Notes: a model not told the origin generated them from the sequence alone. A stretch of 63,134 nucleotides of DNA from Levilactobacillus fuyuanensis (GCF_003946395.1 NZ_RHNZ01000018.1:1-63134), one strand, 5' to 3'. Positions 1 to 9,215 are shown, numbered from the stretch's first letter. A program made the numbers and translations.

Positions 1-86
1 TTCATGGCCTTTTTGACTAGTCTGAATAAAGAACTGGTCTAGTAGAGCAGGTGTTGCACTTCAATTTTAAATCGAGGAACTAAAAA

Positions 87-440
87 ATGCATATTCTTTT
101 TCAAATTAATGCGCTGTTAAGATTCTTAGTAGAAATGATAACTCTAATAACAGTAGCTTTTGTAGGTTTTACAAAATATAAGTTACCACTTAATTTACTG
201 ATGGGGATTCTAGTGCCAATTGCAATTTATGTGATTTGGTCTATTTGTATGGCTCCTTTATCACCAAACAGAGTGGGCCTACTTTTTAGAATAATGATTG
301 AGATTATCATTTTTGGCCTCTGTGATTATATGATACTAACTAAAATGTCAGTTCGTGTAGGAATTGTATATGGAGTTGTTGTTGGTCTGAATGCAATAAT
401 GGCACACATTGGAGATGGAATATATGGCAGTAGTTTATGA
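87..440 (+). CDS. YrdB/DUF2568-family small membrane protein
   Basis: This 117-residue protein is almost entirely hydrophobic, with about four predicted membrane segments (roughly residues 8-27, 33-55, 64-83 and 89-108). Its length and segment spacing fit the YrdB/DUF2568 family of small integral membrane proteins, whose function is unknown. An SD-like GAGGAA lies just before the ATG. The next reading frame, an ABC-transporter ATPase stub, starts at 442, immediately after this stop codon. The two were probably one operon before an insertion sequence broke it. The family call is from hydropathy and recognisable spacing, not from a search. Confidence 0.6.
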   Translation: MHILFQINALLRFLVEMITLITVAFVGFTKYKLPLNLLMGILVPIAIYVIWSICMAPLSPNRVGLLFRIMIEIIIFGLCDYMILTKMSVRVGIVYGVVVGLNAIMAHIGDGIYGSSL

Positions 441-441
441 A

Positions 442-549
442 ATGGAAACTGTTTATCAAAAATACAAGGGCGAAAAAAACTATGCAAATAAAAATATTAG
501 CTTGGATATAAAAAATAATCAAATTGTTGGTTGTATATGGCGGTCGTAA
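442..549 (+). pseudogene. N-terminal stub of an ABC transporter ATP-binding protein, cut by the IS
   Basis: An ATG at 442 opens a 35-codon frame reading METVYQKYKGEKNYANKNIS, followed by LDIKNNQIVGCI. This is the typical start of an ABC ATPase: the first beta strand, the A-loop region and the strand leading into Walker A. Where GPNGAGKTT would be expected, the frame runs into the IS left end and stops at 549. No remainder of the ATPase is recognisable to the right of the IS, so the rest was deleted or lies elsewhere. The stub is non-functional. It follows the DUF2568 gene with no gap, suggesting a former transporter operon. Confidence 0.6.
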
Positions 550-552
550 AAT

Positions 553-574
553 GGTTCTTTCCAGCTTTTGGTGC
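553..574 (+). repeat. IS left inverted repeat
   Basis: Begins GGTTCTTTCCAGC and matches the reverse complement of 2180-2201 at 20 of 22 positions. Confidence 0.8.
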
Positions 575-580
575 TAGCCT

Positions 581-2129
581 CTATATCTTGTTCAGCAAAA
601 GTATCTTGGCTCTGAGTGTATCGAAATGGCTACGCCCAAACATGGTACGCTTAATAAATTTAGTCTTAGTGTTTTTACCCTCAACCGGCCCATTGGTATA
701 CTCTCGAAATATGATTGAATTCTGTATTGCCGAATAGTCTCGTCTAATGGCAGCACAGGCCTTGTCAATTTCAGCATTATTTAAGGTTTGAGCTGTTTTC
801 AGCCAGGTATCCAGTCCACTTAAATTATAGTTTTCAGACAAAATGACGAAATCAAAGAAAAGACTTAAGATAGTCCGCACCGTAGGAAAACGTTGCAAGA
901 TAGTTCGCAATGCTTTTGTCCACTTGCAGGTTTGATATCTCCTGAATATTAAATTCGCCACACTACGACGAGTAATTCCAGTCGAAACTGTGGCAGCAAA
1001 GCCTTTGTTTAAGAACTGGCCTTTATACTGACGAAAAGTTCTAAAAGCACGTGGATACCCTTGAGCCACTAAACGGTCATAAATGAATCGACTACTATAC
1101 CCTAATTTGTTTAGGCGCCTAATCTCTGGCGCGAATGGTAATAAAGTCTGGTTAACTGTTCTCGTTTGGCGAGGATAAATACTGCCCTTCAAATACTTCT
1201 TTACGGTACGTGGATCTAAGTTGAATAATCGACCGATTTTAGCAACTGAATAGTGATGACTAGCTTTGATGACCTTAGAAATCAGTATCTGCTTACGTTT
1301 CCATGAATCAGACGTGGTTTTAGAAACAACTGAACCACCTGATGTTGACTCATCTTTTACATTTTGCGTTAAAACGCGAGTCGGCAGTGCTTGGATAATG
1401 GCTTTCCTAAAATGGTGAGTGATGGTTTTTATGTAGTGAAATCTATCCGAAACCTGAATAATATTTGCATTGGCCTTAGCAATGGCGTTACTGAAAAATC
1501 TAGCACCGTCGCGGACAACGAGTTCTAGATTTGGGAATTTCCTTAACCATGCGGCGACAACATCTTCATTTCGACTGGGCAGTAAGTCAATCGTTTGGTG
1601 TGAATCCAGATCAACCATGATAGTCCCGTACGTTTGGCGTTTTCGAATAGACCAGTCATCAATGCCAACGTGTCTAACATTGGTATTGATGGGTGTTAAG
1701 GTCGTTTTTTTTTAGTAAATCACAGATGGCGGATTTTTTGATAGTGATTCCTACTTTTCCGAGTAACGTTGCCGTGGCAATTGAACTTTGGTCCACGACT
1801 GTACGAAGAATAAAATCATCCAAACGCTTTGTCCGGCGGGCGTTATTAGCAGCGAAAGAAAGTCGTTCGGTAAAGACATGGCGACCACAGGCAGGATTCA
1901 GACAAACAAACTTACGTAAACGAATAGTCAAGTAGACTGAATGATCAGTTATCGGTAAGTCCTGGAGCTTTCTCCGGTAATAAACCTTTGTCCGAGAAGT
2001 GATGCAATGACAATCAGGACAATAGGCTTCTGAAACCGTTGAGTGGCAATTAATCTGATAACGGTTCTGATAAACAGAGAAATCATCAACAATGATGTTG
2101 GGTAAATCGAGGATATTGGTTAAATTCAT
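581..2129 (-). pseudogene. ISL3-family transposase, frameshifted at an A9 run
   Basis: The N-terminal half (frame ending at 1674) has the ISL3 zinc-binding pattern CPDCHC plus CLNPAC, and an HTH-like region. The C-terminal half (frame ending at 581) carries the DDE-type core, including VRDGARFF and a C-terminal EGKNTKTK region. The halves are in different frames. A run of nine A residues on the coding strand (1704-1712) sits at the junction. Reading eight A residues instead joins the halves smoothly through RHVGIDDWSIRKRQTYGTI, the typical central ISL3 sequence. The likely start is the ATG at 2129, with GAGGAGG just upstream. The break could be a real inactivating mutation, a sequencing error, or a slippage site. 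Confidence 0.85.
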
Positions 2130-2179
2130 AGAAGGATGCCTCCTCATTACTGCCATTGTAATCACCTGTGGCTGATTAT

Positions 2180-2201
2180 GCACCAAATGCTGGAAAGAGC
2201 C
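2180..2201 (-). repeat. IS right inverted repeat
   Basis: Reverse complement begins GGCTCTTTCCAGC and pairs with the left repeat at 553-574. Confidence 0.8.
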
Positions 2202-2328
2202 ATTTTTACGCTATTGACACACAGTACCCACTCTGGCTGCAACTAAAATTATTTATACGACCTATTTCTGCACCTATTTCATGTACTCAAAAGGTCTCAT
2301 ATAATGCAGCTATTCTAGTCCAAGATGA

Positions 2329-2367
2329 CAAAAAACGGCTAATCTCAAATTCAATTGAGATTAGCCG
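2329..2367 (-). terminator. Rho-independent terminator for the DUF3781 gene
   Basis: A perfect 13-bp stem (CGGCTAATCTCAA at 2336-2348 with its complement at 2355-2367) has a 6-nt loop and is followed on the minus strand by a T-run (complement of 2330-2335). Confidence 0.8.
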
Positions 2368-2376
2368 CTATAAATG

Positions 2377-2643
2377 CTATACGTTATCAACCGTAATTAG
2401 CCTGAAATTAAATGAATTAATTGTCAACCTGATATGATGATGCTCATCTGTTACATAATAATTTTTCCCGCACTTCTTGATAGTGGACATCGAATTGGTT
2501 AGGACTGTCTGAACCATTGCTTCAATCTCAACTGGTGTAAGACTTACTCCCAACTTTTTGTTCACCCGTTGATACACCAATTCTGTATAGCAGATGTGCT
2601 CCTTGACTTTTGCCAGAAACTCCCGATTAGCTAGCGTCCGCAT
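2377..2643 (-). CDS. DUF3781-family protein
   Basis: An 88-residue protein whose spacing and motifs (ICYTELVYQRVNKKLG near the start, GKNYYV in the middle, IRLTINSFNFRLITVD at the end) match DUF3781, a small family of unknown function common in Firmicutes. Its start overlaps the end of the upstream gene (2627-2884) by 17 bases, so the two are probably translationally coupled. A strong terminator follows. No transmembrane segment or signal peptide is visible. Confidence 0.65.
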   Translation of the reverse strand: MRTLANREFLAKVKEHICYTELVYQRVNKKLGVSLTPVEIEAMVQTVLTNSMSTIKKCGKNYYVTDEHHHIRLTINSFNFRLITVDNV

Positions 2644-2884
2644 CTTCCGTCACAAACGTATGCTTGTCATCCAACACATACTGGAACTCAACGGCGTTCA
2701 ACATCAAGCTTGCCCGGAACAATGCCTTGATGCCCTGTTCATTACTCATGACCACAAAAAATTCACGGTCGGTACCACTCACGCGTTGGAAGCTGTCGTA
2801 CTCGCCAGTGAAACCCTCTTTGCGGAACAGGCCAATAATCTTCATTTTTTCAAGTTGCGTAACTTCTTTGTCTGCCAAATTCAA
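2627..2884 (-). CDS. Hypothetical protein, 85 aa
   Basis: I do not recognise this protein. It is a small soluble alpha/beta-looking protein with a central KALFRASLMLNAVEFQYVLDDKHTFV region. The longest frame begins with a TTG codon and only a weak purine-rich upstream sequence. An internal ATG at 2845 (MKIIGLFRKEGF) is the other candidate start and also lacks a good SD, so the start is unsettled. It overlaps the DUF3781 gene by 17 bases, indicating a two-gene operon. Confidence 0.5.
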   Translation of the reverse strand: MNLADKEVTQLEKMKIIGLFRKEGFTGEYDSFQRVSGTDREFFVVMSNEQGIKALFRASLMLNAVEFQYVLDDKHTFVTEDADAS

Positions 2885-2947
2885 TCTCTTTTCTCTTATT
2901 GGAGTTTAGTTGCTAATTATCTATACTGATAGCCAGTTTCAAGCCAC

Positions 2948-2977
2948 GAAAAAGCCGCCCCCACAAACGAGGCGGCT
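2948..2977 (-). terminator. Terminator of gpmA
   Basis: AGCCGCC (2953-2959) pairs with GGCGGCT (2971-2977), followed on the minus strand by TTTTT. Confidence 0.75.
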
Positions 2978-2994
2978 CTGAGTCAATCAGGTAA

Positions 2995-3687
2995 TTACTT
3001 ACCTAACTTCGTCTTGTTAGTCATGTTTAACTTGTCATCGAAGTCGTAGACAACTGGTTCACCAGTAGCCATTTCGAGGTTCATGATGTCATCGTCGGAG
3101 ATCCGTTCGATGTACTTGCTTAAAGCACGTAATGAGTTACCGTGGGCAGCGATGATCACGTTCTTGCCGTCGAGTAACTTAGGTGCGATTTGGTCTTCCC
3201 AGAAAGGCATAACGCGTTCCAGGGTAACCTTCAAGTTTTCACCACCGGGTACGATGTTAGGATCCAAGTTAGCGTAACGTGGGTCCTTAACAGCTGAACC
3301 TTCTGCGTCTGCATCCAAGAGTGGAGGCAAAACATCGTAAGAACGACGCCAGATGTGGACTTGGTCATCGCCGTACTTTTCAGCGGTTTCCTTCTTGTTC
3401 AAACCTTGTAAAGCACCGTAGTGACGTTCGTTCAAACGCCAAGTCTTGGTTTCTGGAATCCAAAGTTGGTCGGATTCTTCCAAAACGTAGTGTAACGTCT
3501 TGATTGCCCGCTTCAGGACTGACGTGTAGGCGTAGTCGAACTTCATGCCAGATTCCTTGATCTTTTGACCAGCAGCCTTGGCTTCTTCGACACCCTTTTC
3601 GCTCAAGTCAACGTCAACCCAGCCGGTGAACTTGTTAGCTAAGTTCCATTCACTTTGGCCGTGGCGAATCAATACTAATTTTGCCAT
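2995..3687 (-). CDS. gpmA: 2,3-bisphosphoglycerate-dependent phosphoglycerate mutase
   Basis: Interconverts 3-phosphoglycerate and 2-phosphoglycerate in glycolysis in the cytosol. The histidine phosphatase signature [10 protein letters not shown] is at residues 6-15, with the phosphorylated His in RHG. The partner segments [13 protein letters not shown] and the second catalytic HG in [10 protein letters not shown] are all present. At 230 residues it is full length for the dPGM family. A GTG one codon upstream is also open, but the ATG at 3687 gives the usual [10 protein letters not shown] start and suits the AGAGG upstream. It is monocistronic, with its own terminator. Confidence 0.95.
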   Translation of the reverse strand: MAKLVLIRHGQSEWNLANKFTGWVDVDLSEKGVEEAKAAGQKIKESGMKFDYAYTSVLKRAIKTLHYVLEESDQLWIPETKTWRLNERHYGALQGLNKKETAEKYGDDQVHIWRRSYDVLPPLLDADAEGSAVKDPRYANLDPNIVPGGENLKVTLERVMPFWEDQIAPKLLDGKNVIIAAHGNSLRALSKYIERISDDDIMNLEMATGEPVVYDFDDKLNMTNKTKLGK

Positions 3688-3823
3688 CACTTATAACCTC
3701 TTTCTTTGATAGAATACCTTGTTATTTTACACCATCTAGCGGTGAATTTCAGCTTAATTGTGCGGTTCTTTTCATGACACCGCTTACCTATCGTTTTTCT
3801 TCCCTCACAAGCTGGTAAATCAC

Positions 3824-4930
3824 CTAGGATTTATCGTCATCCTCATCGGAACCATCCGACTTTCCGTGGTGATGCCGATACTCACGAATCTTCTGCACAT
3901 CGACCTGTGGCCGCGGATGCAATCCATGAACCGGCCGTACACCCAAGATATCCAGGAAGAACGTGAAGATGGGAACCCCCACAATCAACCCCCAGACACC
4001 AAATAACTGTTCACCAGCCAACAGGACCACGAAAGTGTAGAAGATCGGCAATTCCGTTCTACTCGACATGAACTTCGGGTTCAGCACATAGGCTTCCAGC
4101 GCGTGGACCACAACAATCATAATCAGAATATAAACGATGTAGCGGAACCCACCGACCGAATAACCCAGAATCGTCAGCGGCACCACGGACACGATGACCC
4201 CAGCGACTGGAATCAAGCTCAAGATGAAGATCATGATGGCCAGTGTCGGTAGTTGCGGCATGTGCATGATAGCCAGCACTACCGTCGTAATCACCGTATT
4301 ACAGAGGGCAATAAAGAACTGCGCCTCCAGCACGACACCAAACGTATTGACGAACTTCGTCGCAAAGAAGTTAATGTCCTGGAAAATCCAGCCATAGGTA
4401 CTCGTCAAGAAATGCTTGGAGAACGACGCCATCTGCTTACTTTCAATCGTAAAGAAATAACTCAGAATCATCGACATAAACAGCGTTAACCCAAAAGATC
4501 CAATGGTCGAAATGTAAGTCAAAACAACCTTAGCCCCGTTTTGGAGCTGGTTAACGATGTCGGAACTCTTAATGTAATCCGAAATCCACCGGATGACCTC
4601 ATTACCATCCGTCTGCGGGTTCTGGTAGAACTTAAAGAGTGTCTCCCCACCCTTCATGGACGACGTGATCAGCGCCGGCAGGTAGGTCGTAATCGCCAAG
4701 TACAGGCCACCAATAATGATGATGTACGCCAGCGATACAATCAATCCCGGTGGCAACTTGACCACCTTTCGCACTGCCTTGACCAATTGTAAAATTAGAA
4801 AAGTAAAAATAAACGTTAGCAAGATCATATTCATTTCGGACCGGATCAGCCACAAAATGAAGATCAGCACGACCAACACCACGAAACGGCGGAGTCGAAT
4901 GTTAGCGATAAACCGTTCCCATAAGCTCAA
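3824..4930 (-). CDS. AI-2E-family (PerM/YdbI-type) membrane transporter
   Basis: A 368-residue polytopic protein with about seven or eight membrane segments and the layout of the AI-2E/UPF0118 family: a paired N-terminal hairpin, a large extracytoplasmic loop around residues 85-150, and a conserved C-terminal block around GEQLFGVWGLIVGVPIFTFFLDIL. Members have been linked to autoinducer-2 export or Na+/H+ antiport, and the substrate here cannot be read from sequence. The C-terminus is rich in Asp and Lys. The start is a TTG preceded by GGGGGAT. It is separated from gpmA by about 130 bases and looks monocistronic. Confidence 0.8.
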   Translation of the reverse strand: MSLWERFIANIRLRRFVVLVVLIFILWLIRSEMNMILLTFIFTFLILQLVKAVRKVVKLPPGLIVSLAYIIIIGGLYLAITTYLPALITSSMKGGETLFKFYQNPQTDGNEVIRWISDYIKSSDIVNQLQNGAKVVLTYISTIGSFGLTLFMSMILSYFFTIESKQMASFSKHFLTSTYGWIFQDINFFATKFVNTFGVVLEAQFFIALCNTVITTVVLAIMHMPQLPTLAIMIFILSLIPVAGVIVSVVPLTILGYSVGGFRYIVYILIMIVVVHALEAYVLNPKFMSSRTELPIFYTFVVLLAGEQLFGVWGLIVGVPIFTFFLDILGVRPVHGLHPRPQVDVQKIREYRHHHGKSDGSDEDDDKS

Positions 4931-5149
4931 TTATAAATCCCCCATTCCATCTTAATTTTATTATACAACATCCCCGTTGAATCCCTAGCGATTTTCAACA
5001 GCTAGTAGTGGGTCACCCGCCAAACTGGCGACACCCCACCGTTTGCGGCTTCGCAGAAAGTTTTGGTCTGGGTCATTTTAGATTAAAAACCGCGGTGAAC
5101 GGTAGCCCAAAAGCCCCATCCATCGCGGTTCAATGTGAATTCTCTTCAG

Positions 5150-6415
5150 TTATGACTCAACGCCCTCTAAGACTGCCGACCGTTGATTGCTAAACGTCAA
5201 TTGTAAGTCATCCAAGCCCAACGCCTTGTGGATAATGGCCGAAGCCCCACCCTTCAAGGACGCCTCCTTGGCATTCTTGGTCAGTAACAGCGGTGCCTTG
5301 CGAATGATCGCCATGTCATCGACATATTTTCTCACGGTATCCATCATCTCTGGTAAGAGCTCCAGGATTGGTGCATTCACGATAATGGCGTCCGGTGCAA
5401 AGGTATTCGACAGGTTGCCGAGTACCTTGGCCAGGTAGTACGAAAACTCATCGAGAATCGACAATAGTTCCGGCCGGTGTCCGAGATAGTCGCGGCGAAT
5501 CCGGTTCACGTCCACGTGATCCAGCTTCTGATAGGCCATGATCCGCTGGAGGACGGTGCCTTCTGCGACATACTCGTTGACCGTCTGAATACTCTTTTCC
5601 TGATAGCGGTCAGCCAGTGGACAGGTGCCAATGTTACCAGCCTCACCGTTGTGCCCGCGGTAGAGGTGGCCCTCCGTCACGATACCGGCAGCGACTTGGT
5701 CCCGAATGGTCACGGAGATCAAGTTACGATAGACGCCCTCGCCCGCGAAATCCCGTTCGTAAATGGCGGACTCGTTAGCCAAGTTTTCCAGAATAACGGG
5801 AACTTGGAACTTGTCGCTGAAGTACTTTGCCAAATCAAAGTTCTTGAAGCCCTTCAATGAGGCGCCGAGAATTTGATTTTCATAGATTGTGCCGTCCAGT
5901 CCAAAGGCGATGCCCAGCAGGCGATTGTCACTCTCGGCCACGGTCGTCGCGATCTTCTCATCGATCATATCCAGTACCGTCGTGAGATCCACGTCACGAG
6001 TGGATACGCTCGCATAATTCTCAGACCGGCCATCCAGCCGGCTGGTAATCATCGAGAACCGTTGCCGTAAAATGTTGATGCTGACGACATAGCCATACCC
6101 CACGTTTAGCAATGCCATGACTGGTTTCCGACCACCGTTACGTGTGCTGACACCGTGACCCACCTCGCGGATCAGGCCTTCATGCAGTAGCTGGCTATAA
6201 ATGTCAGAAACAGTCACCTTGTTTAAACTAAGATTCCGGGAAATTTGGCTACGCGAAATGGGCCCTGCGTTAACGATCTGCTGAAGCACTTGCTTCTCAT
6301 TAGTTGTCCGCATGATATGTTTGTTGATAATCATAATTTTCTGTAACGTTCGCTCACTGTGGCTTCGTGGTGATTTGGGAATCAAATCAGTTTTAGGTCT
6401 CGCCCCATCCCCCAA
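5150..6415 (-). CDS. ROK-family transcriptional repressor
   Basis: An N-terminal winged helix-turn-helix (residues about 35-90, with ISRSQISRNLSLNKVTVSDIYSQLL) is fused to a ROK sugar-kinase-like domain. The ROK part includes the ATP-loop-like LLGIAFGLDGTIYENQILG and GHNGEAGNIGT, as in NagC/XylR-type repressors. The usual zinc-binding Cys cluster is reduced: GTCPL retains one Cys. The inducing sugar is not deducible. The frame opens at 6415, but an internal ATG near 6334 (MIINKHIMRTTNEKQVL) would also give a normal ROK start, and neither has a convincing SD. Palindromic operators upstream overlap its likely promoter, so autoregulation is probable. No sugar operon adjoins it. Confidence 0.8.
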   Translation of the reverse strand: MGDGARPKTDLIPKSPRSHSERTLQKIMIINKHIMRTTNEKQVLQQIVNAGPISRSQISRNLSLNKVTVSDIYSQLLHEGLIREVGHGVSTRNGGRKPVMALLNVGYGYVVSINILRQRFSMITSRLDGRSENYASVSTRDVDLTTVLDMIDEKIATTVAESDNRLLGIAFGLDGTIYENQILGASLKGFKNFDLAKYFSDKFQVPVILENLANESAIYERDFAGEGVYRNLISVTIRDQVAAGIVTEGHLYRGHNGEAGNIGTCPLADRYQEKSIQTVNEYVAEGTVLQRIMAYQKLDHVDVNRIRRDYLGHRPELLSILDEFSYYLAKVLGNLSNTFAPDAIIVNAPILELLPEMMDTVRKYVDDMAIIRKAPLLLTKNAKEASLKGGASAIIHKALGLDDLQLTFSNQRSAVLEGVES

Positions 6416-6497
6416 GATTGGTGCTCACCTAGCCACTGCGAGAAGCGTTACTCTACCCCCCTTAGTAGAATTTTCTGATTCTAAGTATATAGTAAAT

Positions 6498-6518
6498 CAC
6501 GCTTACCAATTTGGCGTG
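6498..6518. promoter_or_regulatory. Palindromic operator over the ROK promoter
   Basis: CACGC (6498-6502) and GCGTG (6514-6518) flank a TTACCA half-site. On the minus strand TTGGTA and a downstream TATACT could serve as -35 and -10 of the ROK gene, although the spacing is short. Confidence 0.45.
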
Positions 6519-6656
6519 AAAAACGACTTGTGAAGTTTTTGGGGACTTTTGGGACTATCGCGGCGGGAATCCCTTGCTGTTGTAGGCTTTCTAGCCACTA
6601 AATTACTTGCAGACCAATTAATTATATTATATACCCGCATAAACTATTTGTTTGAT

Positions 6657-6717
6657 AAACTTACCATCCTGTCAAATTTTAGAACTCATTCGTTAGAAAT
6701 GGTAAGTTTGCTTACCA
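6657..6717. promoter_or_regulatory. Cluster of TTACCA/TGGTAA operators
   Basis: TGGTAAG-TTTG-CTTACCA (6700-6717) is a perfect inverted repeat with 7-bp arms. AAACTTACCA (6657-6666) is also an exact inverted match to TGGTAAGTTT (6700-6709), 33 bases apart. The same half-site occurs at 6503-6508. The arrangement suggests paired repressor sites, possibly with DNA looping, for the neighbouring ROK regulator. The rest of the 455-base gap between 6415 and 6871 holds no convincing gene. Confidence 0.5.
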
Positions 6718-6830
6718 AATTAGATGGCAGGCTTTACAAAATAGATAAAAACGTGTCATTGACTCATAGCCACTGTAAAGTCACCAACGGCCAGCTCGGC
6801 CTCGCTAAATACCACAATCCTCGAGCAAAT

Positions 6831-6861
6831 AAAAAGGAACGCCACCGCAGTCGCGCTCCTT
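6831..6861 (-). terminator. Terminator of the TPR protein gene
   Basis: A 9-bp stem with one mismatch (AAGGAACGC with GCGCTCCTT), followed on the minus strand by a T-rich tract. Confidence 0.65.
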
Positions 6862-6870
6862 ACTAGAAAT

Positions 6871-7764
6871 TTATTTCAAATATTGTTGCGTGTACTTCGT
6901 CAGGGAAAGTCCCTTCTTGTTAGCCTGTTGTAAGGCTACCCGCACATCCTGGTCACTCATGGCATCAGCCTGACCGCCAGCGGCATTAATCGTTTTCCGG
7001 GCATTGCTGATCTGACCATCGGTAATCGTCTTGCCGTCCAGCTCCTTCTGGCTCTGCGTGACGGTGTATTCGTTACTGCCGGAGTAATTACTTGCGGCCT
7101 GCTTTTCAGCGGACGTCAGTGAGGCACTAGAGCTGCTCGTGGCACTGCTACTACTGTCCGCAGATGACGAAGACGATGAGGACGCTGCCGAGCTCGTTTC
7201 ACTCGTTTGACCGGCATTGTTTGACTTCCGTAGGGCCAAGGCTTGATCATACAAGTCCTTGTAGTAGCTCTGACGGAACTTCGCGTTGTTGAAGAGCTCA
7301 TCCAATGTCGTATTGGATTGTCCATAATTCAAGGCCTTATTTTCACCCTGGGCCTTGTTTAAAATCTGCTTGAATTGTTTAACATTGGCTCTGATTTCCT
7401 TGACCTGTTTGTAGCGGTCCTTGGCCCGTTTGACCAGCACCGTTGATGCATTCGTCGTGTCCTTGACTTCCCCGTAGTACTTCTGGGCACTACTAAAATG
7501 CCGGGCTTCCAACGCATTCTCGCCAGAAACGTACCGTTGTGTCTGTGTCAGGTAGTGTTGCGCCGTCTGATCGTTCAGCCGCCGCTTTAGAGCATTCTGG
7601 AAGTAGCTCTCTGCCTGTGTATAATGCTTGCTTTGAATGGCTGTACGCCCGTTGGCCATTGCCGCTTGGTACTCTTTAGCTGTTGCGTGATGATTCGAAT
7701 ACGCGTAACCGCCAATCAGCAGTGCCACAACGATTGTTGCCACGACCCATACCCATTTTTTCAA
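6871..7764 (-). CDS. Membrane-anchored TPR protein with Ser-rich linker
   Basis: A 297-residue protein with one N-terminal membrane anchor (residues about 5-23, no lipobox) followed by tetratricopeptide-like helices. These repeat around MANGRTAIQSKHYTQAESYFQNAL and VSGENALEARHFSSAQKYYGEV. A strongly Ser/Ala-rich linker (about residues 185-215) leads to a C-terminal domain with helical segments. The topology implies a surface-exposed, possibly wall-spanning protein whose TPR part mediates protein contacts. I do not know its partner. It has its own terminator and faces the divergent cfa gene across a 207-base promoter region. Confidence 0.65.
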   Translation of the reverse strand: MKKWVWVVATIVVALLIGGYAYSNHHATAKEYQAAMANGRTAIQSKHYTQAESYFQNALKRRLNDQTAQHYLTQTQRYVSGENALEARHFSSAQKYYGEVKDTTNASTVLVKRAKDRYKQVKEIRANVKQFKQILNKAQGENKALNYGQSNTTLDELFNNAKFRQSYYKDLYDQALALRKSNNAGQTSETSSAASSSSSSSADSSSSATSSSSASLTSAEKQAASNYSGSNEYTVTQSQKELDGKTITDGQISNARKTINAAGGQADAMSDQDVRVALQQANKKGLSLTKYTQQYLK

Positions 7765-7887
7765 AATGAAAGACCTCCGCTGGTAAATTATGCTTATATT
7801 ATACCATGCCTGTTCCGTGAATCGGTGGATTTTACTGGGCTAAGTCAGGTAAAGAAAAGGTTAAGCGCTTACATCAAAACCTTCCTC

Positions 7888-7917
7888 TTACGTTTACCCT
7901 ATTGATAGGCGTATAAT
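7888..7917 (+). promoter_or_regulatory. cfa promoter with an upstream cre-like palindrome
   Basis: TTACGT (7888-7893) and TATAAT (7912-7917) are 18 bases apart. Just upstream, TTAAGCGCTTACA (7861-7873) resembles a CcpA cre site with mismatches at the outer positions. Confidence 0.5.
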
Positions 7918-7971
7918 GGCGTAGTAATTTTGTTTCTCCATTAAATGGAGGAACCGGAAAGGACCCATGAC

Positions 7972-9174
7972 ATGCTTGAAAAAACTTTCTACAAAACGTT
8001 TCTGAGCCACACCTTTAACATCCCTGTCCGCGTCAACTATTGGGACGGCACCAGCGATGTATACGGGACCGGCACTCCTGACGTCACCATCACCATTCAC
8101 GAGGCCATCCCGGTTAAAGAGATCTCTCGCAATGCCTCGATTGCATTGGGTGAAGCCATCATGGATGGCAAGATCGAAATCGACGGTAGCATCGAAGACT
8201 TGCTGACGGCCGCTTACGAAAACGCCGACAGTTTCTTCCACAACTCAAAGTTTATCCACTTCCTGCCGAAGCAAAAACACACCGAAAAGGAAAGTAAGAC
8301 TGATGTGCAGAACCACTACGATATTGGGAATAACTTCTATCAACTGTGGCTCGATGATACCATGACCTACTCTTGTGCCTACTTCGAAACACCTGACGAT
8401 GATTTGTACACGGCACAAGTCAACAAGGTCCACCATATTATTAAGAAATTAAACCCACAACCTGGCAAAACGCTGCTGGATATCGGTTGTGGCTGGGGAA
8501 CGCTGATGCTGACGGCGGCCAAAGAATACGGCCTGCACGTCACTGGGATCACCCTGAGCCAAGAACAATACGATTACGTTAACCAACGGATTCAAGACGA
8601 AGGCTTAGCCGACGTTGCCGAAGTTCGTTTGGAAGACTACCGTGAGTTGGGTAACGAACAATGGGACTACATCACTTCTGTAGGGATGTTTGAACATGTT
8701 GGCCAAGAAAACTTAGGCCAATACTTCGACTGCGTTCAAAAGTACCTGATGAACGATGGGGTTGCCTTGATCCACGGGATTACCCGTCAACAAGGTGGCG
8801 CCAACAACGGTTGGTTGAACAAGTGGATCTTCCCAGGTGGTTACGTTCCTGGCTTGATTGAAAACACCACGCACATCATCGAAAACGGCCTCCAGATTGA
8901 CGACATGGAACCCCTTCGTCGTCACTACCAAAAGACGGTAGAAATCTGGGACAAGAACTTCAATGAACACCGTGATGAAGTTGCCAAGATGTTTGACGAA
9001 AAGTTCGTGCGGATGTGGGATCTTTATCTCCAAGCTTGCGCGGCATCGTTCAAATCTGGTAATATTGACGTGATTCAGTATTTGATTTCAAAGGGCCCTT
9101 CTGCCCGGATGTTACCAATGACGCGGAGCTACATGTACGATGGTACTCACGCCCAAGCGCCGGTAACGGACTAA
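7972..9174 (+). CDS. cfa: Cyclopropane-fatty-acyl-phospholipid synthase
   Basis: Transfers a methylene group from S-adenosylmethionine to cis double bonds of membrane phospholipid acyl chains, a stationary-phase and acid-stress adaptation in lactobacilli. The protein has an N-terminal region of about 100 residues, then [28 protein letters not shown], the SAM-binding motif [11 protein letters not shown], and the conserved SVGMFEHVG and GGYVPGL blocks. The frame is open from 7945, but that ATG overlaps the SD. The ATG at 7972 ([10 protein letters not shown]) lies 8 bases after GGAAAGGA and gives a 400-residue protein of normal length. A terminator follows. Confidence 0.95.
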   Translation: MLEKTFYKTFLSHTFNIPVRVNYWDGTSDVYGTGTPDVTITIHEAIPVKEISRNASIALGEAIMDGKIEIDGSIEDLLTAAYENADSFFHNSKFIHFLPKQKHTEKESKTDVQNHYDIGNNFYQLWLDDTMTYSCAYFETPDDDLYTAQVNKVHHIIKKLNPQPGKTLLDIGCGWGTLMLTAAKEYGLHVTGITLSQEQYDYVNQRIQDEGLADVAEVRLEDYRELGNEQWDYITSVGMFEHVGQENLGQYFDCVQKYLMNDGVALIHGITRQQGGANNGWLNKWIFPGGYVPGLIENTTHIIENGLQIDDMEPLRRHYQKTVEIWDKNFNEHRDEVAKMFDEKFVRMWDLYLQACAASFKSGNIDVIQYLISKGPSARMLPMTRSYMYDGTHAQAPVTD

Positions 9175-9215
9175 TTCAAATCTTCAGGTGACCGCGGATC
9201 ATCTGATACTTAAAG

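Larger units (their letters stand above)
542..2210. mobile_element. ISL3-family insertion sequence
   Basis: About 1.65 kb bounded by imperfect inverted repeats and carrying a split ISL3-type transposase on the minus strand. The repeat cores are at 553-574 and 2180-2201. Both begin GGYTCTTTCCAGC reading inward and match at 20 of 22 positions, with weaker similarity continuing outward (CGTAAAA). ISL3 elements normally make 8-bp target duplications, but no clear duplication is visible here, so one flank may have been rearranged. The element interrupts the ABC ATPase at 442. Confidence 0.85.

Noticed and set aside
2168-2437. An 89-codon frame right of the IS, considered as the missing part of the ABC ATPase
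   Set aside because: It contains no signature, Walker B or H-loop motif and covers a terminator hairpin.
5008-5040. Hairpin GTGGG...CCCAC downstream of the ROK gene considered as a third repeat family or terminator
   Set aside because: There is only one copy, no T-run, and it lacks the family 1 and 2 conserved blocks.
6549-6866. A 105-codon plus-strand frame upstream of the TPR protein
   Set aside because: It crosses the operator cluster and a terminator, lacks an SD and has no recognisable features.
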